Positions 1-6,142 of a stretch of 10,498 nt of DNA are shown here, one piece after another. Each line of letters begins with the position of its first letter. Position 1 is the stretch's first letter. The stretch comes from Spirochaetaceae bacterium (GTDB lineage Bacteria > Spirochaetota > Spirochaetia > Treponematales > Breznakiellaceae). The position numbers were made by a program, and so were the translations under genes. The stretch spans positions 1-10,498 of the forward strand of contig JAIRPM010000138.1 in NCBI GenBank assembly GCA_031257075.1, given 5' to 3'. The notes under the pieces were generated by a model. The model did no database searches. It saw only the letters and a program-made list of their open reading frames with translations, and was not told where the DNA came from.

Positions 1-197
1 TCTCCGGCGCTCCCGGAAATCTTTTTGATTTCATCAAGAGTGAGATCGCTCTCTTTCCTGTTCATATCTCCGGCATAAAAACAATGGGCGCAATTTGAGT
101 TGCATTTTCCGGTAACAAACAGGAAAAGCGATTCCATGCCCCGTTTACCGGACAAGGAAAAGTGGGAACTTCCGGTTCCCGATCTTTTTTTTGCCAT
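1..197 (-). CDS. radical SAM domain protein, N-terminal 65 residues only
   Basis: The minus strand reads 65 codons from the ATG at 197-195 to the window edge, so the C-terminal part is missing. Residues 24-42 run from a short hydrophobic beta strand (LFLFVTGKC) into a CxxxCxxC cluster: C32, C36 and C39 in CNSNCAHCFYA. This is the classic ligand set for the [4Fe-4S] cluster that cleaves S-adenosylmethionine, and its place early in the chain fits the family. After it, residues 52-60 (LTLDEIKKI) resemble the first helix of the barrel. A strong Shine-Dalgarno site (AAGGAG, 205-210) sits 7 nt before the ATG and fixes the start. The first 20 residues are basic and Ser/Gly-rich with no signal peptide. 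I cannot tell which subfamily it is; SPASM-type maturases and many other enzymes begin this way. The cysteine motif is seen directly; the enzyme class is inferred from it. Confidence 0.85.
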   Translation of the reverse strand, partial: MAKKRSGTGSSHFSLSGKRGMESLFLFVTGKCNSNCAHCFYAGDMNRKESDLTLDEIKKISGSAG

Positions 198-222
198 AAA
201 ATGTCTCCTTAATAGTGCTTTT

Positions 223-253
223 ACTATACAATGTTGTGCCATAAGGTATACAA
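223..253 (-). promoter_or_regulatory. possible promoter with a TATACAA direct repeat, for the radical SAM gene
   Basis: On the minus strand a TATAGT hexamer (223-228) lies 26 nt before the start codon, and a TTGTAT hexamer (248-253) lies 19 nt further upstream. They resemble -10 and -35 boxes with a slightly long spacer. The plus-strand heptamer TATACAA occurs at both 225-231 and 247-253, 22 nt apart (two helical turns), so each copy overlaps one hexamer. This would suit a repressor or activator binding on one face of the helix, but it may be coincidence in an AT-rich stretch. The remaining bases between 254 and 354 show no convincing terminator for the upstream hydrolase gene. Confidence 0.35.
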
Positions 254-354
254 GTAGTTTGACCAGTTTTTACCTTTAGCCGCTTGATATTTCGGGTAAA
301 GCGAGTTTTGGGACAGCGCGCTTAAATTCCAGCGGGGGCTAATGCGGGTGCGCC

Positions 355-1026
355 TTAGCGCTCGTCCTGGATGCAGGTTTGGCAGCCATGCCCCGGGTAT
401 ACGCGCACATTGCCGTCCAGCGTGAAAAGCCGGCGCAGGCTTGCGATAAGTTTTTGTTCGTTACCGCCGGGCAGGTCGGTACGGCCAAAACCGCCGTGAA
501 AAAGCGTGTCGCCGGAAAAAAGTATCTGTTCGCGCTCGTTATAGAACACGCAGGAGCCTTCGGTATGCCCGGGGGTAAGCAGGCAGGTAAAATCGCCTAC
601 AGTATCGCCTTCGTTCAAAATAACACCCGCTTCCGGCAGCGGATGGTCTCTTAGGTCATCAATAAATTGTGTAAACCCTATCGCATTAAAACTGTCGTAA
701 TGCGTCCGGTACGATGCCGCGCCCAGGTAGTGTTTGTCGCCGGCAGTTATGCCTATGACAGGCTCCTGATTGTAATGCAGGTATAGCGCGGGAAGCGCCG
801 CGCAATGGTCATAATGCCCATGGGTGAGGAGGATATACTCAGGAAAAAAATTATTATCGTCCAGCGTCTTGATAATCACATCCGGTTCAGCGGCCGGGTC
901 AATGACTAGAACACTTGTTTTTCCGCCTCGGCCGGGCGCTGGGGCTTGCGGCTCGCCGCCGGGCGCAAGCGGAACAATGTAACAGTTTGTTTGAAATTCA
1001 CCGGTAGTTAGACAATGAATATCCAT
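355..1026 (-). CDS. metallo-beta-lactamase fold hydrolase, glyoxalase II-like (YcbL type)
   Basis: This is a 223-residue cytoplasmic protein with no signal peptide. The zinc-binding HxHxDH motif is at residues 69-74 (THGHYDH), followed by H154 in TPGHTEG, D173 in FSGDTLF and H213 in PGHG, so the full set of two-zinc ligands is present. The GRTDLPGG stretch (181-188) is typical of the small YcbL/glyoxalase II-like branch that hydrolyses thioesters such as S-lactoylglutathione; the actual substrate cannot be read from sequence. Two oddities stand out. A Pro/Gly-rich insert (about residues 22-36) lies between the first beta strands, where relatives have a short turn. After H213 the chain reads GCQTC and stops at DER, lacking the usual C-terminal NPF-type tail. 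The Shine-Dalgarno site is weak. The gene is divergent from the outer-membrane genes and points towards the radical SAM gene, 157 nt away. Confidence 0.9.
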   Translation of the reverse strand: MDIHCLTTGEFQTNCYIVPLAPGGEPQAPAPGRGGKTSVLVIDPAAEPDVIIKTLDDNNFFPEYILLTHGHYDHCAALPALYLHYNQEPVIGITAGDKHYLGAASYRTHYDSFNAIGFTQFIDDLRDHPLPEAGVILNEGDTVGDFTCLLTPGHTEGSCVFYNEREQILFSGDTLFHGGFGRTDLPGGNEQKLIASLRRLFTLDGNVRVYPGHGCQTCIQDER

Positions 1027-1090
1027 ACTTCATAGTATGCTGATAAAGGTATGTTTTGGGAAGAGGTTGTTTTCAGGGTAACGCCGATTG

Positions 1091-1119
1091 CGCCATTCTT
1101 TAATTTTCAAGGAATGGCG
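1091..1119. other. stem-loop, 11 bp stem and 7 nt loop, in the divergent intergenic region
   Basis: The arms CGCCATTC (1091-1098) and GAATGGCG (1112-1119) are perfect inverted complements. Inward extension adds one G-T wobble and two A-T pairs, leaving the loop AATTTTC (1102-1108). No T-run follows in either direction, so it does not look like an intrinsic terminator. It lies about 65 nt upstream of the hydrolase start and about 80 nt upstream of the likely promoter of the barrel gene. It could be an operator or a dispersed palindrome. Confidence 0.5.
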
Positions 1120-1172
1120 AATGAGCGGCTGCATAAATCAGTGCGGAAGTTTTATAAAGCGTACAACGTCCC

Positions 1173-1201
1173 TTTCCTAAACATAGCAGATAATTTATAC
1201 T
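1173..1201 (+). promoter_or_regulatory. candidate sigma-70 promoter of the outer-membrane barrel operon
   Basis: A good -10 hexamer, TATACT (1196-1201), lies 17 nt after a weak -35 hexamer, TTTCCT (1173-1178). The position gives a short leader of about 30 nt before the TTG start of the downstream gene. Only the -10 box is persuasive. Confidence 0.4.
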
Positions 1202-1222
1202 GTAAGCAATCTTAAATTTTTT

Positions 1223-1239
1223 GGGAGGTCAAAAAATTG
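1223..1239 (+). promoter_or_regulatory. ribosome binding site that fixes a TTG start
   Basis: GGGAGG at 1223-1228 is followed by an 8 nt A-rich spacer and TTG at 1237-1239. No ATG or GTG lies at a usable distance. The next in-frame ATG (codon 16) would cut into the signal peptide, so TTG is the most likely initiation codon. Confidence 0.8.
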
Positions 1240-2361
1240 AATTACATTAGTTTAAAACGCGGGCTAGGCCGTTGGCTTTGTATGGCCGCGTTCTTTTTTG
1301 TTGGCGCGGGCGGTATGGCGCTTTTTGCCGATGAGTGGAAGCAAGCACCCGGCAGCGGGAGTTTGCTTCTTTATGGGCATCCGCGTTTTATTGTAAACGC
1401 GGACTCGGCTTCAGGCGGCCCGCTTTTTGTTACGGGCTCGTACTCGTTTACGATGAATCCGGCGCTCGCGGCCGATTTGCAATGTCTTTCGGCAGATGCG
1501 GGGTACACCGGCCTTTTGAAAGCGGCCGACGATATAACCAATGACGCGTCGTTTCACCTTGGAGTAGGCATTCCCACAAGGTTCGGTGTGTTTTCCGTTG
1601 CGGGACAGGGGATTTTTGCTGAAAATGTGCTTGGTTTGGGAAATGCGGCGCTTGGCCGGCTGGGCTGGGCGCGCGATGTAACGTCCAACTTTTATTTGGG
1701 GTTGTCCGTTTCCAGCGGAGCGCTGCTCTATGACGGCTACCGCGACTTTTTTGTCGCGGCGGATGTGGGGGCGTGGATTCGTGTAGAGAAACTCGCCTTT
1801 TTCAAACAGGTACGGTTGTCCATCGTTATGCAGAATTTGGGCAAGACTTTTACCGAATACGGCAGTGAAGATACGCAGAGGGAGATGGAGGATTTGAAAA
1901 TCCAAATTCGCTCGTATCCGGCTCTGTTTACCCCAAAAGCCGGTGTTGCCGCGCATCTTGTAGAGGCAAAGAATTTCAATCTTGGCATTTCAGCGGACAT
2001 AGCCTTTCCAACGTTTAGCAATATCCTTTTTAACGCCGGTTTGCAGGCTCTCATTGCCGAACACGTATATATTTCCGCAGGCTGGGATTTGGATTTGTGG
2101 GAAAGCGTTCAGGAATGGGGCAACGAAACCGGCGGTGTTCATTTGCCTTACGTAGGCATTGGCATAAAGTTTGCCGTGAAGACACCGGACAGCCAACTCT
2201 TTAAAAAACGCGGTGTTGACCAGACGGACATTACGGTGGACGGGACATGGCAGCGGCGTGAAAAGGACGTTCATCTCCATTCACTGGGGCTGTCGGCCAG
2301 TTTTGGTGTCCGCGACACAGTTCCGCCGGACATCAAAATCGGAACTATAAAAAACGACTAA
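1237..2361 (+). CDS. outer-membrane beta-barrel protein, UPF0164 / PorV-like family
   Basis: This is a 374-residue exported protein. Residues 1-31 form a signal peptide: basic KRGLGR, a hydrophobic core around residues 14-30, and probable cleavage at ALFA|D. The mature part is a run of short alternating strands with aromatic and glycine residues, for example in SVSSGALLYDGYRDFF and the segment around LSIVMQNLGKTF. NPALAA near residue 75, FLGVGIPTRFG-like strands and VMQNLG are typical of the UPF0164/PorV-PorQ group of FadL-like barrels known from treponemes. After the last likely strand (LGLSASFGV) there is an unusual tail with DTVPPDIKIG (360-369), instead of the terminal aromatic residue common in barrels. 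It is followed 12 nt later by the OmpA-family gene and is probably co-transcribed with it. Ligand or cargo is unknown. Family assignment is by recognition of sequence character, not by a search. Confidence 0.7.
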   Translation: MNYISLKRGLGRWLCMAAFFFVGAGGMALFADEWKQAPGSGSLLLYGHPRFIVNADSASGGPLFVTGSYSFTMNPALAADLQCLSADAGYTGLLKAADDITNDASFHLGVGIPTRFGVFSVAGQGIFAENVLGLGNAALGRLGWARDVTSNFYLGLSVSSGALLYDGYRDFFVAADVGAWIRVEKLAFFKQVRLSIVMQNLGKTFTEYGSEDTQREMEDLKIQIRSYPALFTPKAGVAAHLVEAKNFNLGISADIAFPTFSNILFNAGLQALIAEHVYISAGWDLDLWESVQEWGNETGGVHLPYVGIGIKFAVKTPDSQLFKKRGVDQTDITVDGTWQRREKDVHLHSLGLSASFGVRDTVPPDIKIGTIKND

Positions 2362-2373
2362 TAAGGAGAAACT

Positions 2374-4254
2374 ATGAAAAATCAGAATTTACATAACGCG
2401 CCCAAAACGGTGCCTCTTGCGGCACTCGCGGTTGTTACCGTGTTTGTTTCACTGGGCGCAACAAAGGCAAACGCGCAGGAGCGCTACTATATTTCGCCCA
2501 ACGGCGATGGCATAAAAGATGAACTCTCTATTCCCTTTTCGATAGCGGACAGCCGGTTTATATACGGATGGAAATTCGTTGTTGCCGACAGCGCGGGACG
2601 TGAAGTGTTTTCGCGTGAAGAAAAAATAGACGAGGTAACATTCGACCTAAAAAATGTAAAGGCAATACTTGCCGCGTTTTTTAAGCCGAAAAAAAGCGTT
2701 CCTGTGCCCAGGAATGTGGTTTGGAACGGAAAAACGACCGCCGGGGCACAGGTTCCTGACGGAAAGTATATTTTCTATTTCTCCGCCAGGGACGATAACG
2801 GCAACTATGGAGAATCGCGGCGCTGCGAGGTGTTTGTTGACACAACGCCGCCGTCTATTACGCTCAAACAGCCTACAGACGCGGAAAAGAACTTTGGGCA
2901 GTCCGCCAAGCCAACCCTTACAATAGGGCAGTCCGGCAGCCGCGAGGACTTGTGGCATAGTGAAATTGCCAACGAAGCGGGCAAGGTGGTGTGGTCGTTT
3001 GATTGGCGTGACACCTCGCCTTCCGCGCTCGTCTGGAACGGCACGGACAATGCGGGAGTGTCGCTCCCTGACGGCGTTTATACCTATTCGGTGAAAGCCG
3101 TTGACTTGGCAGGCAACAAATCCCCACCGGCAAGCGTTACCAACATACGCTATGACCCCACGCCTAAGGATGCCGAAGCGGGGCGCGCTTTTGCGGAAGT
3201 TGCCCCGTCCGGCAAAACAAGGTCGCAAACCTTTACGCTCAAGGCAACTGATGCCGGTAAAATTGCTTCGTGGAGTTTCAAAGTAGTACCGGCTTCAACG
3301 ATGGGCACAGCGGCCAGCGGCGGTGCGGGAAGCGTAACTACAGATGCTGTGTTTGCGCGGCCTGCCCATTCCAACGAAAAATTCCCTTCCAGCGGGCAAC
3401 TCATTTTTGACTGGAATGGCAAACTTAGCACCGGCGGTATAGCAATGGGCAGTTTTGTTGGCAAACTGGAAATCAACTATGCGAGCGGCGCAACGGTTCG
3501 AGCAGAAACGCAGCCGTTTGTCTGCGGCGCTCCGCCTGTGGCTGCCGTTACCACGACACCTGAGCAATTTAGCCCGGATGGAGACGGTACAAACGACCTG
3601 CTCACCATCAAACTGGACGTTCAGCGCCAAATTCCGCTTGCTTCATGGGATTTTGTCATCCTTGACCCCACCGGTAAACCGTTCTGGTCGGCTAACGGCA
3701 AGTCCGACATTCCGCCGGCGCTTACATGGAACGGCAAATCTTCAGACGGCAAAGAAGAGGTCGAGTCCGCGATGGACTACCCGTACATTTTTACCGTGCA
3801 GGATACGCAAGAACAGAATGCCGAAGTTAAAGGCATCATTGCCGTTGATATTCTTGTCCGCAAAGATGGGAGCCGTCTAATCATTCGTGTGCCTGCTATC
3901 AACTTCCGCGAAAATAAAGCGGACTTTGACAAAGGCCTGCCTCAACCTGTAATAGAAAAGAATCTTAACATTCTTGACCGTGTGGCGCAGGCGCTGCAAC
4001 GCTATCCTGAATACCGTATTACCGTAGAAGGGCATGCAAACAACGTTACCGGAACCGAGCGCGAGGAAAAACAGGACAATTTGGGCCCGCTTTCGCAGAG
4101 CCGTGCCGACGTTGTCCGCCAATACTTGGTAGACCATGGCGTAAAGAACCGCTTGAATGCGGCGGGCATCGGCGGCACAAGGCCGGTCGTTGACCGCAAA
4201 GACAGCGCCAACCGGTGGAAAAACCGCCGTGTGGAATTTGTTTTGGAGAGATAG
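2374..4254 (+). CDS. OmpA-family peptidoglycan-binding lipoprotein-like protein with FlgD-type Ig repeats
   Basis: This is a 626-residue exported protein. A signal peptide spans residues 1-34 (probable cleavage ANA|Q, with no lipobox cysteine, so it is not a true lipoprotein). SPNGDGIKD at 41-49 and SPDGDGTND at 400-408 are Asp/Asn-rich turns like those that open FlgD_ig/CHU_C-type Ig modules. WNG recurs at 117, 221, 347 and 452, marking about four Ig-like modules of the FlgD kind; two of them continue into PDGKYIFYF and PDGVYTYSV. DTTPPSI (157-162) links modules 1 and 2. Residues about 507-626 form the OmpA C-terminal domain: FRENKADFD, a VEGHANN strand, LSQSRADVVRQYL and the final NRRVEF, which bind diaminopimelate peptidoglycan in relatives. 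Shine-Dalgarno AAGGAG (2363-2368) fixes the ATG. The likely role is to tether the outer membrane or the adjacent barrel to the cell wall. Confidence 0.85.
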   Translation: MKNQNLHNAPKTVPLAALAVVTVFVSLGATKANAQERYYISPNGDGIKDELSIPFSIADSRFIYGWKFVVADSAGREVFSREEKIDEVTFDLKNVKAILAAFFKPKKSVPVPRNVVWNGKTTAGAQVPDGKYIFYFSARDDNGNYGESRRCEVFVDTTPPSITLKQPTDAEKNFGQSAKPTLTIGQSGSREDLWHSEIANEAGKVVWSFDWRDTSPSALVWNGTDNAGVSLPDGVYTYSVKAVDLAGNKSPPASVTNIRYDPTPKDAEAGRAFAEVAPSGKTRSQTFTLKATDAGKIASWSFKVVPASTMGTAASGGAGSVTTDAVFARPAHSNEKFPSSGQLIFDWNGKLSTGGIAMGSFVGKLEINYASGATVRAETQPFVCGAPPVAAVTTTPEQFSPDGDGTNDLLTIKLDVQRQIPLASWDFVILDPTGKPFWSANGKSDIPPALTWNGKSSDGKEEVESAMDYPYIFTVQDTQEQNAEVKGIIAVDILVRKDGSRLIIRVPAINFRENKADFDKGLPQPVIEKNLNILDRVAQALQRYPEYRITVEGHANNVTGTEREEKQDNLGPLSQSRADVVRQYLVDHGVKNRLNAAGIGGTRPVVDRKDSANRWKNRRVEFVLER

Positions 4255-5922
4255 ATGAAAAGCGATGCCGTAAAAAAAGGCATTTCCCGCGCGCCGCACA
4301 GGTCTTTGTTCAAAGCGCTTGGTTTTGTTGACGAGGAATTTGACAGGCCTTTGGTCGGCATTGCCGTAGCGAAAAGCGACATCGTGCCGGGGCATATCCA
4401 CCTTGACACAGTGGCCAAAGCGGCAGCGGACGGTATTCGTATGGCAGGCGGCGTTCCTGTACAGTTTCCCGTTATTGGCGTATGCGACGGCATTGCTATG
4501 GGGCATGAAGGTATGCGCTATTCACTCGTTACCCGCGAACTTATCGCTGATTCGGTCGAGTGTATGGCGCTTGCCCATGCCTTTGACGCGCTCGTTTTTA
4601 TCCCCAATTGCGACAAAATCGTCCCCGGAATGCTTATGGCCGCAGCCCGTGTCAACATTCCGTCTATTTTTGTTTCAGGCGGCCCTATGCTGGCAGGGCG
4701 CGGTCGCGGCGGGAAAACTCTCACGCTTACCACGATGTTTGAGGCGGTCGGCATGGTTTCCGCCGGCACCTTGAGCGAGGCTGAACTTGCCGAGCTGGAA
4801 AACACCGCCTGTCCGGGCTGTGGGTCGTGTTCCGGTATGTTTACCGCCAATTCAATGAATTGCGTTACCGAAGCACTCGGCATGGCACTGCCCGGTAATG
4901 GTACGATTCCGGCGGTTATGGCCGCCCGACTCCGCCTTGCCAAAAAAACGGGTATGCAGATAATGGAAACCCTGAAAGAAGGCATCCGTCCCAGAGCCGT
5001 GCTTACAAAACGCGCCTTTTTGAACGCACTCACCCTTGATATGGCGCTTGGCTGCTCGACCAATACTGCTCTTCATTTGCCTGCCATTGCTCGTGAAGCG
5101 GGCATTACTCTTGATTTGAAAATACTCAATGAAGTGAGCGCCAAAACACCCAATCTTTGCAAACTTGCGCCGGCAAGCGCTACTGCGATAGAAGAATTGG
5201 ATGCGGCCGGCGGCGTGCCTGCGGTGTTCTTTGAACTTGCCAAGAAAAACCTTCTTGACCTTGACGCGCCTACGGTGTACGGCAAACTGTCCGGCGCGTT
5301 GAAAAACGCGGCCAATCATAATGAAAACATAGTTCGGCCTATTCACAAACCATATAGCGCTACCGGCGGACTTGCGGCTTTGTGGGGCAATATTGCCCCT
5401 GACGGTTGTGTTGTTAAACAGAGCGCTGTGGCAGAATCTATGCTTACGCACGAAGGGCCGGCTCGTGTTTTTGACGGTGAAGATGCCGCTTTTGCCGCTA
5501 TTACCGGCGGGCAAATACGCCCCGGCGATGTGGTGGTGATACGTTATGAAGGGCCGAAAGGCGGGCCGGGCATGAAAGAGATGCTCGCCCCTACCGCCGC
5601 GCTTGCTGGTATGGGTTTGGATGACAAAGTTGCCCTTATCACCGACGGGCGTTTTTCCGGCGCAACCAAAGGCGCGGCTATAGGGCACGTCTCTCCAGAG
5701 GCGGCAGTTGGCGGCGCTATCGCCCTTGTAAAAGAAGGCGACCGTATTGCCATTGACATTCCCGCTCGGACTATCAACCTTCGGCTAGACAGCGCCGAGC
5801 TTGCTAAACGCAAAGCCGTATGGCAGCCGCCTGTACCGGCAGCGCCGGCAGGCAGTTACCTTGAACGTTATGCGGCGCAGGTTGGTTCAGCAGCCGGCGG
5901 CGCGGTTTTTGGCGCGGTATAA
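4255..5922 (+). CDS. ilvD: dihydroxy-acid dehydratase
   Basis: IlvD removes water from 2,3-dihydroxy-3-methylbutanoate and its isoleucine-pathway homologue, the last shared step towards valine, isoleucine and the leucine precursor. The 555 residues cover a complete family member without a transit peptide. Iron-sulfur ligand candidates are C119 in the NCDK motif (118-121) and the cysteines of CPGCGSCSGMF (186-196). VCDGIAMGHEGM (76-87) and DGRFSGATKG (464-473) are also hallmark motifs. At residue 45 it has VPGH rather than the PCN of [2Fe-2S] members, so it matches the E. coli-type oxygen-sensitive [4Fe-4S] group (inference). The ATG directly follows the TAG of the OmpA-type gene, with GGAGAG at 4245-4250 inside that gene. 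This suggests translational coupling. No other ilv or leu gene is present in the window. Confidence 0.97.
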   Translation: MKSDAVKKGISRAPHRSLFKALGFVDEEFDRPLVGIAVAKSDIVPGHIHLDTVAKAAADGIRMAGGVPVQFPVIGVCDGIAMGHEGMRYSLVTRELIADSVECMALAHAFDALVFIPNCDKIVPGMLMAAARVNIPSIFVSGGPMLAGRGRGGKTLTLTTMFEAVGMVSAGTLSEAELAELENTACPGCGSCSGMFTANSMNCVTEALGMALPGNGTIPAVMAARLRLAKKTGMQIMETLKEGIRPRAVLTKRAFLNALTLDMALGCSTNTALHLPAIAREAGITLDLKILNEVSAKTPNLCKLAPASATAIEELDAAGGVPAVFFELAKKNLLDLDAPTVYGKLSGALKNAANHNENIVRPIHKPYSATGGLAALWGNIAPDGCVVKQSAVAESMLTHEGPARVFDGEDAAFAAITGGQIRPGDVVVIRYEGPKGGPGMKEMLAPTAALAGMGLDDKVALITDGRFSGATKGAAIGHVSPEAAVGGAIALVKEGDRIAIDIPARTINLRLDSAELAKRKAVWQPPVPAAPAGSYLERYAAQVGSAAGGAVFGAV

Positions 5923-5932
5923 GTTTGCTTTA

Positions 5933-6012
5933 GCGGAAGTGGTGGAATTGGCAGACACGCCAGACTTAGGATCTGGTGCGCAAGCATGGGGGTTCAAGTC
6001 CCCCCTTCCGCA
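5933..6012 (+). tRNA. tRNA-Leu, anticodon UAG
   Basis: A full cloverleaf can be folded. The acceptor arms are GCGGAAG (5933-5939) and CTTCCGC (6005-6011), with discriminator A6012. The anticodon stem CCAGA/TCTGG (5960-5976) encloses CTTAGGA, giving anticodon TAG at 5967-5969, which reads CUN leucine codons. A short extra arm (TGC-GCAA-GC) follows, as expected for a class II tRNA, then a T arm of GGGGG/CCCCC around TTCAAGT. The D region GGTGGAATTGGCAGACAC has the usual leucine pattern. The 3' CCA is not encoded. The gene begins 10 nt after the ilvD stop codon with no visible terminator between, so co-transcription is possible. Confidence 0.97.
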
Positions 6013-6028
6013 AAAATCGAGGAAAGCA

Positions 6029-6058
6029 CTGATTAAATTCCATCGGGGATTTAATCAG
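6029..6058 (+). other. strong stem-loop just downstream of tRNA-Leu
   Basis: CTGATTAAAT (6029-6038) and ATTTAATCAG (6049-6058) are perfectly complementary. Inward, T-G, C-G and C-G pairs extend the stem to 13 bp around an ATCG tetraloop (6042-6045). There is no U-run directly after it, and the nearest T-stretch (6084-6088) is 26 nt away, so it is at best an imperfect terminator. It may instead end or protect the ilvD-tRNA transcript. It lies 16 nt after the tRNA discriminator base. Confidence 0.55.
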
Positions 6059-6113
6059 CGTTGTCCAGGGAAAAGCCACCGTGTTTTTCTTCTATCAGAT
6101 ACCCGTAAAAAAT

Positions 6114-6137
6114 TCCGATAAGGTACTTATGGGGAGG
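6114..6137 (+). promoter_or_regulatory. upstream region of flgJ: sigma-28-like -10 box and Shine-Dalgarno
   Basis: TCCGATAA (6114-6121) matches seven of eight bases of the flagellar sigma-28 -10 consensus GCCGATAA. The expected -35 position (6095-6098, TCAG) matches TAAA poorly, so the promoter call is weak. The ribosome binding site GGGGAGG (6131-6137), 5 nt before the ATG at 6143, is clear. Confidence 0.3.
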
Positions 6138-6142
6138 AATTT

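Larger units (their letters stand above)
1051..1215 (+). pseudogene. 54-codon open frame of uncertain reality; possible gene remnant
   Basis: An uninterrupted plus-strand frame runs from ATG 1051 to TAA 1213-1215. It fills most of the divergent gap between the hydrolase and the outer-membrane barrel gene. The product has a protein-like composition: a hydrophobic segment near VTPIAPFF, then a basic amphipathic stretch (ERLHKSVRKFYKAYNVPF). The pattern loosely recalls the C-terminal part of SGNH/GDSL hydrolases, where a helix is followed by a vPF-x-D strand, but I do not claim membership. The only purine-rich site (AAAGG, 1045-1049) is too close to the ATG to act as a normal ribosome binding site. 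An open frame of this length arises by chance fairly often, so it may be a decayed fragment or noise. Confidence 0.25.

Noticed and set aside
4852..5688. 278-codon minus-strand frame inside ilvD
   Set aside because: ilvD is certain on the plus strand across this interval, and the antisense frame is open because of codon bias.
5801..6121. Open frame of 106 codons overlapping the end of ilvD and the tRNA
   Set aside because: It runs through the whole tRNA-Leu gene and the 3' end of ilvD in another frame; composition follows those features, not a protein.
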